Shown: positions 1 through 9,161, counted from the stretch's first letter. The stretch: 19,259 nucleotides of DNA from an uncultured Clostridia bacterium (GCA_934178555.1 CAKPQL010000021.1:1-19259); one strand, 5' to 3'. Translations and numbers: made by a program. The notes: generated by a model from the sequence alone, not told the origin.

Positions 1-130
1 AAGAATCGTTATTTGCAATATAGGTGCTCAAAGTATTTATTTTAAATAATTTGTGACAAATGATTGACTAACCTACACTTGTTTTTTATGTTAGCTTTTG
101 TCGGAAACTTGAAACGAACAAAATATTGTG

Positions 131-158
131 TTACAATTATATTATGTAATTTTATTAT
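131..158 (+). promoter_or_regulatory. Candidate promoter for the HD-domain gene at 221
   Basis: A TTACAA box at 131-136 and a TATTAT box at 153-158 are separated by 16 bases, upstream of a strong AAGGAGG ribosome binding site at about 208-214. The boxes are imperfect, so the assignment is tentative. Nothing else is recognisable in bases 1-220. Confidence 0.4.
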
Positions 159-220
159 ACTTCCTTGCGTGACTTTTTTATTCAAGCTGGAAGACTAAAA
201 ATTTTTAAGGAGGTAACGTT

Positions 221-1396
221 ATGTTACAATTAAATTACAAACAAATTAAAGCAGCAAATGAAGTTTTCAGACGGTTGAACAAACTCCGCCGCTGGACCAG
301 TATCGTTTCGAAGGGAACGTACAATGAGCTTAACAAGCAAGCCTTGAACTGTATTATCGTATACTTCTTGGCATCATATGTTGAAGCATCCGGCGACCAC
401 ATTGTTTGGGAACGTTTTCCGAAGATTGCTCTTTACAGAGCTTTTCAGAAAATCTATGTCGTATTTAATACTCCACAGTGTAAGTATGACGAGATTTTTG
501 AATTAGGAAACATTAACAAAGCTCAATTCAATGAGATAACTAAAGAAAAAATCGCTGCAGCATCTGATTCAGATTTTTCTGATTTCTTATGTGAAACCAC
601 TGGCACACGTGAAGAATTCATCTATAAGGCTGCTACCAAAATTGCAACCTACATTGAACTTCTGGAATTAGAAACTCAGTGTGATTCTAACTTGTACCAC
701 AAAAAGTTGAAGAATATTCTGACAGAACTTCAAAAGTATGAAGGCATTCCTGGTATGGAAATTCTTTCAAATGCTGACAATCAGATTTTTAAACTTCTTC
801 AATTTATCTCTAGTTCTGGTCTTAGGCACCATGTTCGTTGGTGCGAAGTTGGTTATCTTCAGGAATGTTCTGTTCTTGGTCATCTGTTCGATACTGCGTG
901 TTTTTCGTATTTTATGAGCCTTGAACTTGAACCAAAAAACGAAAAACTTGCAACTCAAAGATTCTTTATGGGAATTTATCACGATATACCAGAAGCATGG
1001 ACTACCGATATTCCCAGTCCAACAAAAAATAGCATTCCTGGACTCAGAAATGCAACTGAACTTTACGAGCAGAAAGTACTGGAAACAGAATTTTATCCTA
1101 ATTTGCCAGATTTCTTAATAAGCAAACTCAGAGATGTTATGTTTGAGGAGGAACAAAACATAGCCCAGCACAAAGCTCTTATTAAAGGTGCTGATTACCT
1201 CTCTGCTGATTCAGAATGTTGGCGTCAGTATGTGTTAGGTTCTAGAGATCCTTATTTTGAGCGAGCAATAATCGGAAGAATTCCTAGTATCGAAGACGGT
1301 TCGGTAGCACTTACACCTTGCTGCAAGCAGTTATTTCAGTATTTCATAAATTACGCCAAGAAACTTCATTTAGAGGAATTAGAAGAAGATTTGTAA
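221..1396 (+). CDS. HD-domain phosphohydrolase, YfbR-like (COG1896-type)
   Basis: A 391-residue cytoplasmic protein with no signal peptide or membrane segment. The N-terminal ~200 residues are not recognised. The C-terminal half resembles HD-superfamily hydrolases of the YfbR type, which remove phosphate from (deoxy)nucleoside monophosphates. The visible motif is RHHVRW near 202-207, H221, the HD pair H254-D255 inside GIYHDIPEAW, and D325 in KGADYLSAD; these would be the metal ligands. Substrate is inferred from the family only. The start follows AAGGAGG with 7-base spacing. The gene stands alone and converges on the dGTPase-like gene, sharing a terminator with it. Its codon usage is noticeably richer in G and C (CGC, CGG, GGC, CCG) than the very AT-rich neighbours, which suggests recent acquisition or different selection. 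The HD superfamily is secure; the exact reaction is not. Confidence 0.75.
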   Translation: MLQLNYKQIKAANEVFRRLNKLRRWTSIVSKGTYNELNKQALNCIIVYFLASYVEASGDHIVWERFPKIALYRAFQKIYVVFNTPQCKYDEIFELGNINKAQFNEITKEKIAAASDSDFSDFLCETTGTREEFIYKAATKIATYIELLELETQCDSNLYHKKLKNILTELQKYEGIPGMEILSNADNQIFKLLQFISSSGLRHHVRWCEVGYLQECSVLGHLFDTACFSYFMSLELEPKNEKLATQRFFMGIYHDIPEAWTTDIPSPTKNSIPGLRNATELYEQKVLETEFYPNLPDFLISKLRDVMFEEEQNIAQHKALIKGADYLSADSECWRQYVLGSRDPYFERAIIGRIPSIEDGSVALTPCCKQLFQYFINYAKKLHLEELEEDL

Positions 1397-1417
1397 ACTC
1401 ATAAGTTGTAGCATAAT

Positions 1418-1467
1418 ATAAGAAAAAAGAGGATGTTCTATCAATTTAGAACTCCTCCTTTTCTTAT
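1418..1467. terminator. Bidirectional rho-independent terminator between convergent HD-domain genes
   Basis: The arms ATAAGAAAA...GTTCT (from 1418) and AGAACTCCTCCTTTTCTTAT (1448-1467) pair with small bulges around a short AT loop. The hairpin has T-rich flanks on both strands. It lies right after the stop codons of both convergent genes. Confidence 0.75.
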
Positions 1468-3794
1468 TATCTTCCATCAGTATCTATATTCTTTTCAGTT
1501 TCTAGTAATGTTTTTATTGCATTTGCAACTTTCATATTAGCTTCTTCTTTTTTGTTCCAGAAATTCTGCATTTCTGTTAATTGCTTTTCAGGTTCACCTT
1601 CTCTTTTATACCCTTCTTCAATTACTTCATTTGTTAAATATTCTTTTAATTTAGCTGCTTCCAATACTGTTCCGTCTGTCATTCCAGCAACATACTCTAG
1701 CGCAACAGCTGCTGCCAATATTTCATCACGTTTATGTTTTCTTCTATTTGCTAATTCTCTTGCATATGCTATTTTTTCATCATCATCTGCAAATCCTCGT
1801 GGATATTTTTCTTGAATTTCACTTTTTACTTGTAAAATTTTATCATAGTATTCTTGTCCTAATAATTCACTTTTGTCTGGTTTCACATCTTTTAGGGCAT
1901 CTTCTACATCATGTATTGCTATATCATAGCCAGAATCTAATGCATTTTGTAGCATCTCATTTACCCTATTAGGTTGTTCTTTAAATAATTTAACAAAACG
2001 GTGGCATGCTTTTCTCTCATATTTATATTTTTCATCACCAATTCTTGGACTTTTTAATACACTACTTAACTCTTCATTAGTTGATGTATATCTATTATTT
2101 TTATGTAATTTTTTATAAGTTTTTATTTCTAATTCCTTTGACAATCCATATTTTTCTCTTGCTTTAACTTCTGACGGAGTTAATTCAAAATCATTTTCTG
2201 TTTCATCATCTTCTCTTCTACTCATATACTCTCGAATTAATCCAGTTTCTAATAAAGCATTTTTTAAATCCTCATGTATCTTCATTTCTGCTTGAGGTAA
2301 TAATTCTTTTTCAAATTTTCTTCTTGTATATTTCACTATTTGAGCTAAATTTTCACTTCTTATTCCAAAAAAAGCTTTAGCTACTGCTGGTGATACTCCA
2401 ACAAATTGTTTTCCATCACTATAACTTATTAAATCTTCAACGCATACATCTTTTATCATATTTACTACTTTTTCTGCTCTTCTTTCTTCTCTAATGTTTC
2501 CGACATAAATTCTTCCACATTCAGTTGTTGCTTTCATTAAATCTTGACTAAGTTGCTGTATTTCCTCATGTTTTTTTATAGTATCCACATATTCTTCTGG
2601 CTCAACACCAGCTTTTTTCCTCATTTTATCAAGTGTTTTTTGATTTATTAATTCTGGCTTACTTATATCTATTCCCGCATTCTTTATTTTATCTTGTATA
2701 TCTTTTAGTTTTTTTTCAAAAACTTCTTCTTTATCAAATATTTTTTGTGCCAATCTATATAATTTAGGATTTTCATTTTTAGCTGCAAGTATTCCGATAT
2801 ACTTTAAGTAATCATCATTAAACTTTGTTAATATACCTAAATTTACTCCATCTTGTATATCTGTTCTACAGTAGCACAACTTATCTGCCCATGCAACAAT
2901 TGCGCCTTCTTTAGAAGCTGATAATATTTTTCTATCATATCCCGCTTCTGTATAACACTTATTTTTATCATTTTTTATATCTTGAATTGTTTTGTCTGGA
3001 TTATAATGTATTATTCTCTCTTTTCCTTCTCCATTATGAGAAATTGCAATATCAAATACACACCATATATCTTGAACAATTTGTTCTTTTCTCTCTTCTG
3101 TCATATTAGGTTCTTTTCTTCTAAGTGCAGCTATTACTTTATTTACCACATTCTCACTTACTAGCATATCCGCACTTAAAGCATTATGTACTATATATCC
3201 ACAGTTGTTCATTTTACCTATCACAGTTGCAATTCTTTCACCAGTATGCCCACTATTTGTATGACCATCATCGTGATGTTTTCCACCAATCCTTGCCAAC
3301 TCAACATTTAGTCCTAATGCACCAGCAATTTCGGCAGCTAAATCACCAACTTGCTTTTGATGCATTCCTCTAGTTGTTAAATGTGCCTCTGATGGAGAAT
3401 TTCCTATTCCAGTTTGTGATGGTGGTGTCATCATCGGCTTATCATTGCTTCTTTTTGCAACTTTTGTTTCATTAAATATTCTTTCAATTTGATTCATATC
3501 TAAATCAATACTTAATTCTTTTATATGCTTTTGATCTTTTTTTATTATTTTTTGTATATCACTATTTGTCAAGTCTATTCCCATTTTTTCTTTTATCATT
3601 CTTTTTAAATCTTCTTTTTTATCTTCTTCTTTAGTTTTATTTTTTAATTTTACTTTAACTGGAGAATTTAATACTTCTCCAAATTTTATATAAGCCTCAT
3701 CGCTTGTTTTATCAATATCTGTAAACTTACTTAATACTTCATCAATTATTTTATAACTTTCTTCAACTGTCTTCGGATTTTTTCCTTGTTCCAT
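1467..3794 (-). CDS. Large dGTPase-like HD-domain phosphohydrolase
   Basis: Predicted 775-residue cytoplasmic HD-domain protein related to deoxyguanosinetriphosphate triphosphohydrolases. Its core near residues 140-310 has RGMHQKQV, then GGKHHDDGHTNSGHTGE (metal ligands H145, H173/H174-D175, with H178 and H183 nearby), and later EGAIVAWADKLCYCRTDI, matching the dGTPase pattern of H...HD...GH.GE...AWADKI.Y...DI. The family hydrolyses dNTPs to deoxynucleoside and triphosphate; activity here is inferred. A lysine/glutamate-rich, probably coiled N-terminal ~135 residues and a C-terminal ~400 residues extend well beyond the usual 330-500 residue family length and are not recognised. I chose ATG at 3792-3794, placed after AGGAGGGA, rather than the in-frame TTG at 3812, which overlaps the ribosome binding site. 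It has its own promoter and is transcribed alone. Confidence 0.72.
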   Translation of the reverse strand: MEQGKNPKTVEESYKIIDEVLSKFTDIDKTSDEAYIKFGEVLNSPVKVKLKNKTKEEDKKEDLKRMIKEKMGIDLTNSDIQKIIKKDQKHIKELSIDLDMNQIERIFNETKVAKRSNDKPMMTPPSQTGIGNSPSEAHLTTRGMHQKQVGDLAAEIAGALGLNVELARIGGKHHDDGHTNSGHTGERIATVIGKMNNCGYIVHNALSADMLVSENVVNKVIAALRRKEPNMTEERKEQIVQDIWCVFDIAISHNGEGKERIIHYNPDKTIQDIKNDKNKCYTEAGYDRKILSASKEGAIVAWADKLCYCRTDIQDGVNLGILTKFNDDYLKYIGILAAKNENPKLYRLAQKIFDKEEVFEKKLKDIQDKIKNAGIDISKPELINQKTLDKMRKKAGVEPEEYVDTIKKHEEIQQLSQDLMKATTECGRIYVGNIREERRAEKVVNMIKDVCVEDLISYSDGKQFVGVSPAVAKAFFGIRSENLAQIVKYTRRKFEKELLPQAEMKIHEDLKNALLETGLIREYMSRREDDETENDFELTPSEVKAREKYGLSKELEIKTYKKLHKNNRYTSTNEELSSVLKSPRIGDEKYKYERKACHRFVKLFKEQPNRVNEMLQNALDSGYDIAIHDVEDALKDVKPDKSELLGQEYYDKILQVKSEIQEKYPRGFADDDEKIAYARELANRRKHKRDEILAAAVALEYVAGMTDGTVLEAAKLKEYLTNEVIEEGYKREGEPEKQLTEMQNFWNKKEEANMKVANAIKTLLETEKNIDTDGR

Positions 3795-3832
3795 AAGCAA
3801 TCCCTCCTTCAACGAACGTTAAATATACTTTT

Positions 3833-3861
3833 ATTATACTATTTTTTGAAAATTCTGTAAA
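3833..3861 (-). promoter_or_regulatory. Sigma-A-type promoter of the dGTPase-like gene
   Basis: On the minus strand TTTACA (3861-3856) and a perfect TATAAT (3838-3833) are separated by exactly 17 bases, 38 bases upstream of the chosen ATG. Confidence 0.75.
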
Positions 3862-3883
3862 TAGCAGTTCGGTATAATTCGAC

Positions 3884-3912
3884 AAAAAAAGAGTATGCTG
3901 CAACATACCCTT
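3884..3912 (-). terminator. Rho-independent terminator after the RNase G/E gene
   Basis: On the minus strand a 9-pair stem AAGGGTATG / CATACTCTT, with one G-T pair and a 6-base loop, is followed by a run of T. It begins a few bases after the stop codon of the RNase G/E gene. Confidence 0.85.
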
Positions 3913-3919
3913 TAACTAC

Positions 3920-5113
3920 TTATTCATTTGCTCCAATATGCTTTCTTGTCATTTCCATTAAATTCAATTTAGTAAATCCAATTACTTGAGTTTTACTCCT
4001 ATCTTTTTTTAATTCTTCTGCAAGTAATTCTTCTATCTTCTTCTTATTTTCTTCTTTTTTCATATCAATGTAATCTATTACTATTATACCACCAATATCT
4101 CTTAATCTTAACTGTTTTGCAATTTCTTTTGTTGCCTCTTTATTTACTGTATACACTGTTTGCTCTAAATCTTTTGTACCTATGTATTTACCTGAATTAA
4201 CATCAATTGCAGTAAGTGCCTCTGTTTTATCTATTGTTATAAATCCACCACATTTTAGCCATACTTTTCTATTTAATATCTTTTCTACTTGTGAAGTTAA
4301 ACAAAACTCTTCTATTAAACTTTCACATTCTTTTAGCTCTACTTTTATATTCATTTTTACATCTTTTAATATCTCTATTATTTCCTCATAAGTCTCTTTG
4401 TTATTAGTTATTATTTTATCTATTTTTTTATCTATCATATCTATAAATAATTTTTGTAGTATTCCATCATTTTTGTATAATATTCTTGGATATGTATCTA
4501 AATTATGTTTTTGTTTTTCAATATCTTGCCATTGTTTAATTAAATCATCTATATCTTTTTTTATTATATCTGCATCCTTATTTTCGCTAGATGTTCGTAC
4601 TATTGCTCCACAACCATTAGGTAATAATGATTTTACGATATTTATTAGTCTATCTCTTTCTTCACTGTTTTCTATTTTTTGTGATACTGTAATAAATTCT
4701 GCATTTGGCATAAATACTATGTACTTTCCAGGCAAACTTATATGTGTAGAAACTCTTGCTCCTTTTTTATTTGTACTATCTTTTTTTACTTGCACTAGCA
4801 TTGGCATACCTGGTTTTATTATTTGCTTTATGTTTTTAGAGTCGTCGTATCTAATTGTATCTACATCGTTTGCAACTTTAATATCTACTTTAGGTAGTAT
4901 ATCTTTTAGGTGAATAAATGTATTTTTATTTTCACCTATATCTACAAACGCTGCTTGCATTCCAGGTAATACATTTTGCACTTTACCTATATATATATTT
5001 CCTTCTGTTCTACAAGCTTGTTCACTATCATCATATTTTTCTATTATAACCTTATTTTCTAGTAACATTATAGTTTTTGTATTTTCTTGTTTATCAACTA
5101 TTACTTCGTACAT
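3920..5113 (-). CDS. RNase G/E family endoribonuclease, lacking the zinc-link and small domain
   Basis: A 397-residue single-strand-specific endoribonuclease of the RNase E/G family, acting in mRNA decay or rRNA maturation. An S1-type RNA-binding domain lies near residues 36-125 (GNIYIGKVQNVLPGMQAAFVDIG). The catalytic DNase I-like domain carries the two conserved magnesium aspartates: D304 in TAIDVNSGKYIG and D347 in IVIDYIDM. The sequence ends at LMEMTRKHIGANE, precisely where other family members continue into the CPxCxG zinc-link and the small dimerisation domain. The stop is followed at once by a good terminator, so this is not an obvious local frameshift. The start follows AAGGAG with 8-base spacing. 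It lies 11 bases downstream of pth, so the two are probably cotranscribed. Confidence 0.85.
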   Translation of the reverse strand: MYEVIVDKQENTKTIMLLENKVIIEKYDDSEQACRTEGNIYIGKVQNVLPGMQAAFVDIGENKNTFIHLKDILPKVDIKVANDVDTIRYDDSKNIKQIIKPGMPMLVQVKKDSTNKKGARVSTHISLPGKYIVFMPNAEFITVSQKIENSEERDRLINIVKSLLPNGCGAIVRTSSENKDADIIKKDIDDLIKQWQDIEKQKHNLDTYPRILYKNDGILQKLFIDMIDKKIDKIITNNKETYEEIIEILKDVKMNIKVELKECESLIEEFCLTSQVEKILNRKVWLKCGGFITIDKTEALTAIDVNSGKYIGTKDLEQTVYTVNKEATKEIAKQLRLRDIGGIIVIDYIDMKKEENKKKIEELLAEELKKDRSKTQVIGFTKLNLMEMTRKHIGANE

Positions 5114-5124
5114 TTTATGTCTCC

Positions 5125-5682
5125 TTAGTTATATTTATTCATGGCTATATCTATTCCATTCTTTAAAATCTCTTCGACAGCTTTTTCTGCTCTATCTATT
5201 CCCTCTTCTAACAACACTTTATCCTCTTCATCTATTTGTCCTATAACATGTTCCATTAAAGATATATCATTTTTTGGTTGCCCTATTCCCACTCTTATTC
5301 TTGCAAAATCTGTTGTAGCAAGGCAGTGTACAACAGATTTTACACCATTATGAGTACCTGCTGTTCCTTTTTTTCTAATCCTTATTTTACTAGGTTCTGT
5401 ATCTATATCATCATATATTACAAGAATATTTTCTATATCTATTTTATAAAAACTCTTTATTGCAACAATACTTTCTCCACTTAAATTCATATAAGTTTGT
5501 GGTTTTAATAAAATAACTTTCTTCCCCTCTATTACACCTGTTCCATATAATCCTTTAAAATTATTTTTAGTAACATCTATTTCATATTTTTCTGATAATT
5601 TATTTATTACATTAAATCCCATATTGTGCCTTGTATTTGCATAATCTTTTTCTGGATTTCCTAGTCCTACTATTAAATACAT
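5125..5682 (-). CDS. pth: Peptidyl-tRNA hydrolase
   Basis: A 185-residue, full-length bacterial peptidyl-tRNA hydrolase, which cleaves the ester bond of peptidyl-tRNAs dropped from the ribosome so that the tRNA can be reused. Family motifs run in order: YLIVGLGNP at the N-terminus, NTRHNMGF with the catalytic His at about 19, KPQTYMNLSGE, YDDID with the conserved Asp near 91-92, and RIRKKGTAGTHNGVKS. I chose ATG at 5680-5682 (MYLIVGLGN), which has AAGGA 8 bases upstream. The in-frame ATG three codons earlier abuts that ribosome binding site. It heads a short unit with the RNase G/E gene. Confidence 0.95.
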   Translation of the reverse strand: MYLIVGLGNPEKDYANTRHNMGFNVINKLSEKYEIDVTKNNFKGLYGTGVIEGKKVILLKPQTYMNLSGESIVAIKSFYKIDIENILVIYDDIDTEPSKIRIRKKGTAGTHNGVKSVVHCLATTDFARIRVGIGQPKNDISLMEHVIGQIDEEDKVLLEEGIDRAEKAVEEILKNGIDIAMNKYN

Positions 5683-5772
5683 CTTAATCATCCTTCGTTT
5701 TTTATTTTTATGCTATGTGAAAAATAGTATCTGTCACAAATTTGACATTTTTAACATATACTTATTACAAGA

Positions 5773-6702
5773 TTATTTATACAAATAATTTTGTGGATTT
5801 TGTACTACACCATTTTTTCTTATTTCTAAATGTAAATGTGGTCCTGTAGAGTTTCCTGTTGAACCAACTGCTGCAATTACTGTATCTTTTGTAACCTCAT
5901 CTCCAACAGATACATATATTTTACTGCAATGTCCATAATATGTTTCTATCCCATTTCCATGATCCACTATTACTAAATTTCCATAACCATAATACCAACC
6001 AACAAACTTAATAGTTCCTTTACTACATGAATATATAGGCGTACCACTAACTGCTGATATATCTAATCCTGTATGAGCTCTACCCCATCTACTTCCAAAT
6101 CTGGATGAAACAGTTCCTGTAACAGGTTTAGATAATATTATTCCATTTATTGAACTACTTGAATTTGCTAATATTTCTGTATCTAAATTAGCTTTTGCTA
6201 CCTCAACATCAATAGATTCTATATTTTCTAAATCAGATGTATATATTTCTTGTACAGTTATGTTTAAATCTAACATTCCATCATATTCTTCTTTTAATTC
6301 TTCTACTACTTCCTCTGCCTCTTTTATTGTTGACACATATTCTTGGCTTTCTTCTCCTATTTTTATTGCAAATACTCTATATGTTACAGTAGAAGCCTCT
6401 TTTACTTTTTGCAAAACTTCTTTTGTTGAATCTTCCTTATTCCATTCAACTAAATTCATCTCATATTGAGGCATATTTGCAATATCTATAAAAGCTATAT
6501 TTTCTTCTTGTGTATTTTTATAATTATTAATAATCTGCTCTACTTCTTTTTTGTTAGTAATATAACCAACTGTTTCTCCTGCTATAGTCACTTTATACAT
6601 TGGTTTATATTTTGATATAAACATTATAAATATCAATACTATTGCAACAACTGTTATCTTTAGTACATATTTTGTATAATATATAGTTGTTTTCTTTAAA
6701 AT
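5773..6702 (-). CDS. Membrane-anchored M23 (LytM-type) peptidase with a likely ATT start
   Basis: Predicted 309-residue cell-wall protein: a short lysine-rich N-terminus, a transmembrane anchor at about residues 13-30 (VLKITVVAIVLIFIMFI), an acidic coiled linker to about 185, and a C-terminal M23 metallopeptidase domain. The zinc-site pattern is complete: H210 and D214 in RAHTGLDIS, H258 in YYGHCS, and H289/H291 in GPHLHLEI. This family cuts peptide crosslinks of peptidoglycan. The reading frame is open upstream of the first TTG (6636) and ATG, and the only well-placed start is ATT at 6702, 8 bases after AAGGAG. Starting at the TTG would cut the membrane segment. Function is secure; the start is inferred. 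Confidence 0.85.
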   Translation of the reverse strand: MLKKTTIYYTKYVLKITVVAIVLIFIMFISKYKPMYKVTIAGETVGYITNKKEVEQIINNYKNTQEENIAFIDIANMPQYEMNLVEWNKEDSTKEVLQKVKEASTVTYRVFAIKIGEESQEYVSTIKEAEEVVEELKEEYDGMLDLNITVQEIYTSDLENIESIDVEVAKANLDTEILANSSSSINGIILSKPVTGTVSSRFGSRWGRAHTGLDISAVSGTPIYSCSKGTIKFVGWYYGYGNLVIVDHGNGIETYYGHCSKIYVSVGDEVTKDTVIAAVGSTGNSTGPHLHLEIRKNGVVQNPQNYLYK

Positions 6703-6741
6703 AAGTATCCTCTCCTTTGATATTTTTTTTGCATAGAACTT

Positions 6742-6770
6742 ATTATAACATATTTTTCATTTTTAGGCAA
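6742..6770 (-). promoter_or_regulatory. Sigma-A-type promoter of the M23 peptidase gene
   Basis: On the minus strand TTGCCT (6770-6765), a 17-base spacer and a perfect TATAAT (6747-6742). It lies between recD2 and the M23 gene, 39 bases upstream of the proposed ATT start. Confidence 0.75.
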
Positions 6771-6793
6771 ATTTTAGACTTTGCAATATATAT

Positions 6794-9016
6794 TTATTCA
6801 ATTAGTTTATACATTAGACCTGTGTTTCTCCTCTTGCTGTCTGTATTTTTTATCATAAATTCCACTACTTTATTACTACCAATTACTATTAACATTTTCT
6901 TTGCTCTTGTTATCCCAGTGTATAACAAATTTCTTGTTAATAACATAGGTGCAGATTGCGGCAAAACTATTAAAACTACATCAAATTCACTTCCTTGAGA
7001 TTTGTGTATAGTTATTGCATACGCATGCTCTAGTTGATCCAAGTCTGAAAATGAATACCAAGCAATTTTTTCATCGTCAAAAATTACCTTTATTTGTTTT
7101 TCTTCTTCATTTATATTACTAATTATTCCAAATTCTCCATTAAATATACCTGTTCCAATTTTTGTTTCTGCTTCCTTTTTTTCCCACATTATGTCATAAT
7201 TATTTTTTATTTGCATTACTCTGTCGCCTTTTCTAAAAATCCTATCTCCTACTTGTTTTTGTCGAGGATTATCTTTTTCTGGATTTAAAGCTTGCTGTAA
7301 GATTTTGTTCAATTCTCTTGTTCCAAGAGCTCCCTTCTTAGTCGGAGTTAATACTTGTATATCAGAAAAGAAATCATAGTCTCCATATTTCTTTAATCTA
7401 TCCTTGCAAAGAGATATGATATTATATTGTACTTTTTCTTGATTCACTTCATTTATATAAAAGAAATCGTTTTTTAATTGTTTCCATTCCTCTATATTCA
7501 TTTCTTCTCTTTTTACAAAACTTCTTCCATTGTTTACATTATGTGCATTTAATACTATTTTACTTTGTGCAGCTTGTCTAAAAATTTTGTTTAACGCAAC
7601 AGTTGGAACTTTTTCTGAGTTTATAATATCATCTAGTATATTTCCTGGTCCTACTGATGGTAATTGGTTACTATCTCCTACCAATATTAATTTTGTTCCC
7701 AAGTAAACACCTTTTAAAATATAATTCATTAAAAAAACGTCCACCATAGACATTTCATCTATTATAATAACATCGGCATCTATTGGTGATATATTATAAT
7801 CTACATTTACAAAATTTTTTTCTTCTTCTAATTTTCCTATTTCAAGTAATCTATGTATAGTTTTTGCCTCTTCTCCAGTTGTCTCTGTCATTCTTTTTGC
7901 AGCTCTACCCGTTGGTGCACACAATACTACCTTCATTTTTTGTGCTTTATATATTTCTATTATGAACTTGATTATTGTAGTTTTTCCTGTACCTGGTCCA
8001 CCAGTAATTACACATACATTATTTTCATTTACCTGTTCTATTGCTTCTTTTTGTTTATCTGACAATTCTATTTTTGATATTCTTTCTTGTATTTTTAGCT
8101 TTTGCTTTAATTGTTCTATTTTTTTTATGTTTTTTGATGATTTTAGTGTTATTAATTTTTCTGCAATATTTTTTTCTGCCTTGTAAAAAGGATAAAGATA
8201 CACCCACTCGCTTTCTTCTCTTTTTTCAACTACTATTTCTTCTTTCCCTTTTAAATTTATTATACTATCTTCTATATTTTCTAATTCCGTATTTATAAGA
8301 GCTTTTACAAATTGTATAAGATTTTCTTTTATTACACATGTATTTCCATTATAACTTGCAGTTACTAAGCTATACTTTATTGCACTTTCTATTCTCTTTC
8401 CAAAATCTTCTGATATTCCTAGCTCCATTGCCATCTTATCTATTTGTTTAAAATCTACGCCATATGTTATATCTAGTAGTATATATGGATTTTGCTCAAT
8501 TTCTTCAATTGCATTTACTCCTAATTGCTTGTACACTTTTTGACTATTTGCTGCACTAATTCCAAATCTTTCTAAAAAGCCTACTATTTGCCACATTTCC
8601 CATTTTTCATTAAATTCCGTTGCTATTTCTATTGCTTTATTTTTTGAAATTCCTCTTATTCTAGCTAGCTTTTCTGGTTCGTACTTAAATATTGCAATTG
8701 TCTCTTCTCCAAAAGTATCCACTATTTTTTTTGCAGTTGTAGGTCCTATTCCCTTTATTATTCCACCAGACAAATATTTTTCTAATGCTCCCAATGTTTT
8801 TGGCATTATTTTTTCAAATGTATCTACTTTAAATTGAGTACCATAATCTGGATGCTCTACATATTTTCCATATACCTTTAAACTATCTCCTATTGATATA
8901 AATGGCAAATATCCTACAATTGTTATATCTTCATTTTCACTTTCTAAAACTGCTATTGTATAGCTATTTACTTCATTTTGATATATTATTTCTACAACCT
9001 GTCCTTCTAACTCCAA
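6794..9016 (-). CDS. recD2: RecD2-type SF1B DNA helicase
   Basis: A 740-residue ATP-dependent 5'-3' DNA helicase of the RecD2 family, the RecBCD-independent form with a long N-terminal region, acting in DNA repair. The N-terminus matches the family (ELEGQVVEIIYQNEVNSYTIA). A helix-hairpin-helix region lies near 80-130 (IIKGIGPTTAKKIV; LARIRGISKNKA). Helicase motifs follow: Walker A GGPGTGKTT at 339-347, Walker B VIIIDEMSMVD, motif III GDSNQLPSVGPG, motif V ITIHKSQGSEFD and motif VI LLYTGITRAKK. The length is normal for RecD2. The start is TTG at 9016 behind a weak AGAGGAAA; no ATG or GTG fits the conserved N-terminus. A good promoter lies just upstream. Confidence 0.93.
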   Translation of the reverse strand: MELEGQVVEIIYQNEVNSYTIAVLESENEDITIVGYLPFISIGDSLKVYGKYVEHPDYGTQFKVDTFEKIMPKTLGALEKYLSGGIIKGIGPTTAKKIVDTFGEETIAIFKYEPEKLARIRGISKNKAIEIATEFNEKWEMWQIVGFLERFGISAANSQKVYKQLGVNAIEEIEQNPYILLDITYGVDFKQIDKMAMELGISEDFGKRIESAIKYSLVTASYNGNTCVIKENLIQFVKALINTELENIEDSIINLKGKEEIVVEKREESEWVYLYPFYKAEKNIAEKLITLKSSKNIKKIEQLKQKLKIQERISKIELSDKQKEAIEQVNENNVCVITGGPGTGKTTIIKFIIEIYKAQKMKVVLCAPTGRAAKRMTETTGEEAKTIHRLLEIGKLEEEKNFVNVDYNISPIDADVIIIDEMSMVDVFLMNYILKGVYLGTKLILVGDSNQLPSVGPGNILDDIINSEKVPTVALNKIFRQAAQSKIVLNAHNVNNGRSFVKREEMNIEEWKQLKNDFFYINEVNQEKVQYNIISLCKDRLKKYGDYDFFSDIQVLTPTKKGALGTRELNKILQQALNPEKDNPRQKQVGDRIFRKGDRVMQIKNNYDIMWEKKEAETKIGTGIFNGEFGIISNINEEEKQIKVIFDDEKIAWYSFSDLDQLEHAYAITIHKSQGSEFDVVLIVLPQSAPMLLTRNLLYTGITRAKKMLIVIGSNKVVEFMIKNTDSKRRNTGLMYKLIE

Positions 9017-9046
9017 TACTCTTTTCCTCTTTCCGAATTTTTTAAA

Positions 9047-9075
9047 ATTATATCATATATTTTTTTATGTGTGAA
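9047..9075 (-). promoter_or_regulatory. Sigma-A-type promoter of recD2
   Basis: On the minus strand TTCACA (9075-9070), 17 bases, and TATAAT (9052-9047), 30 bases ahead of the TTG start. It is divergent from the purE promoter. Confidence 0.7.
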
Positions 9076-9161
9076 GTATATTGTTTTCAATGAGTATTTT
9101 TATACCATAATACATAAACTTTTAAAATTGTCTATAAATGTTCATTTTTTGCTATAGAATA

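Noticed and set aside
9076..9160. Purine riboswitch upstream of purE
   Set aside because: The promoter lies only about 30 bases before the start codon, and no aptamer-like stems or conserved loop bases are visible upstream.
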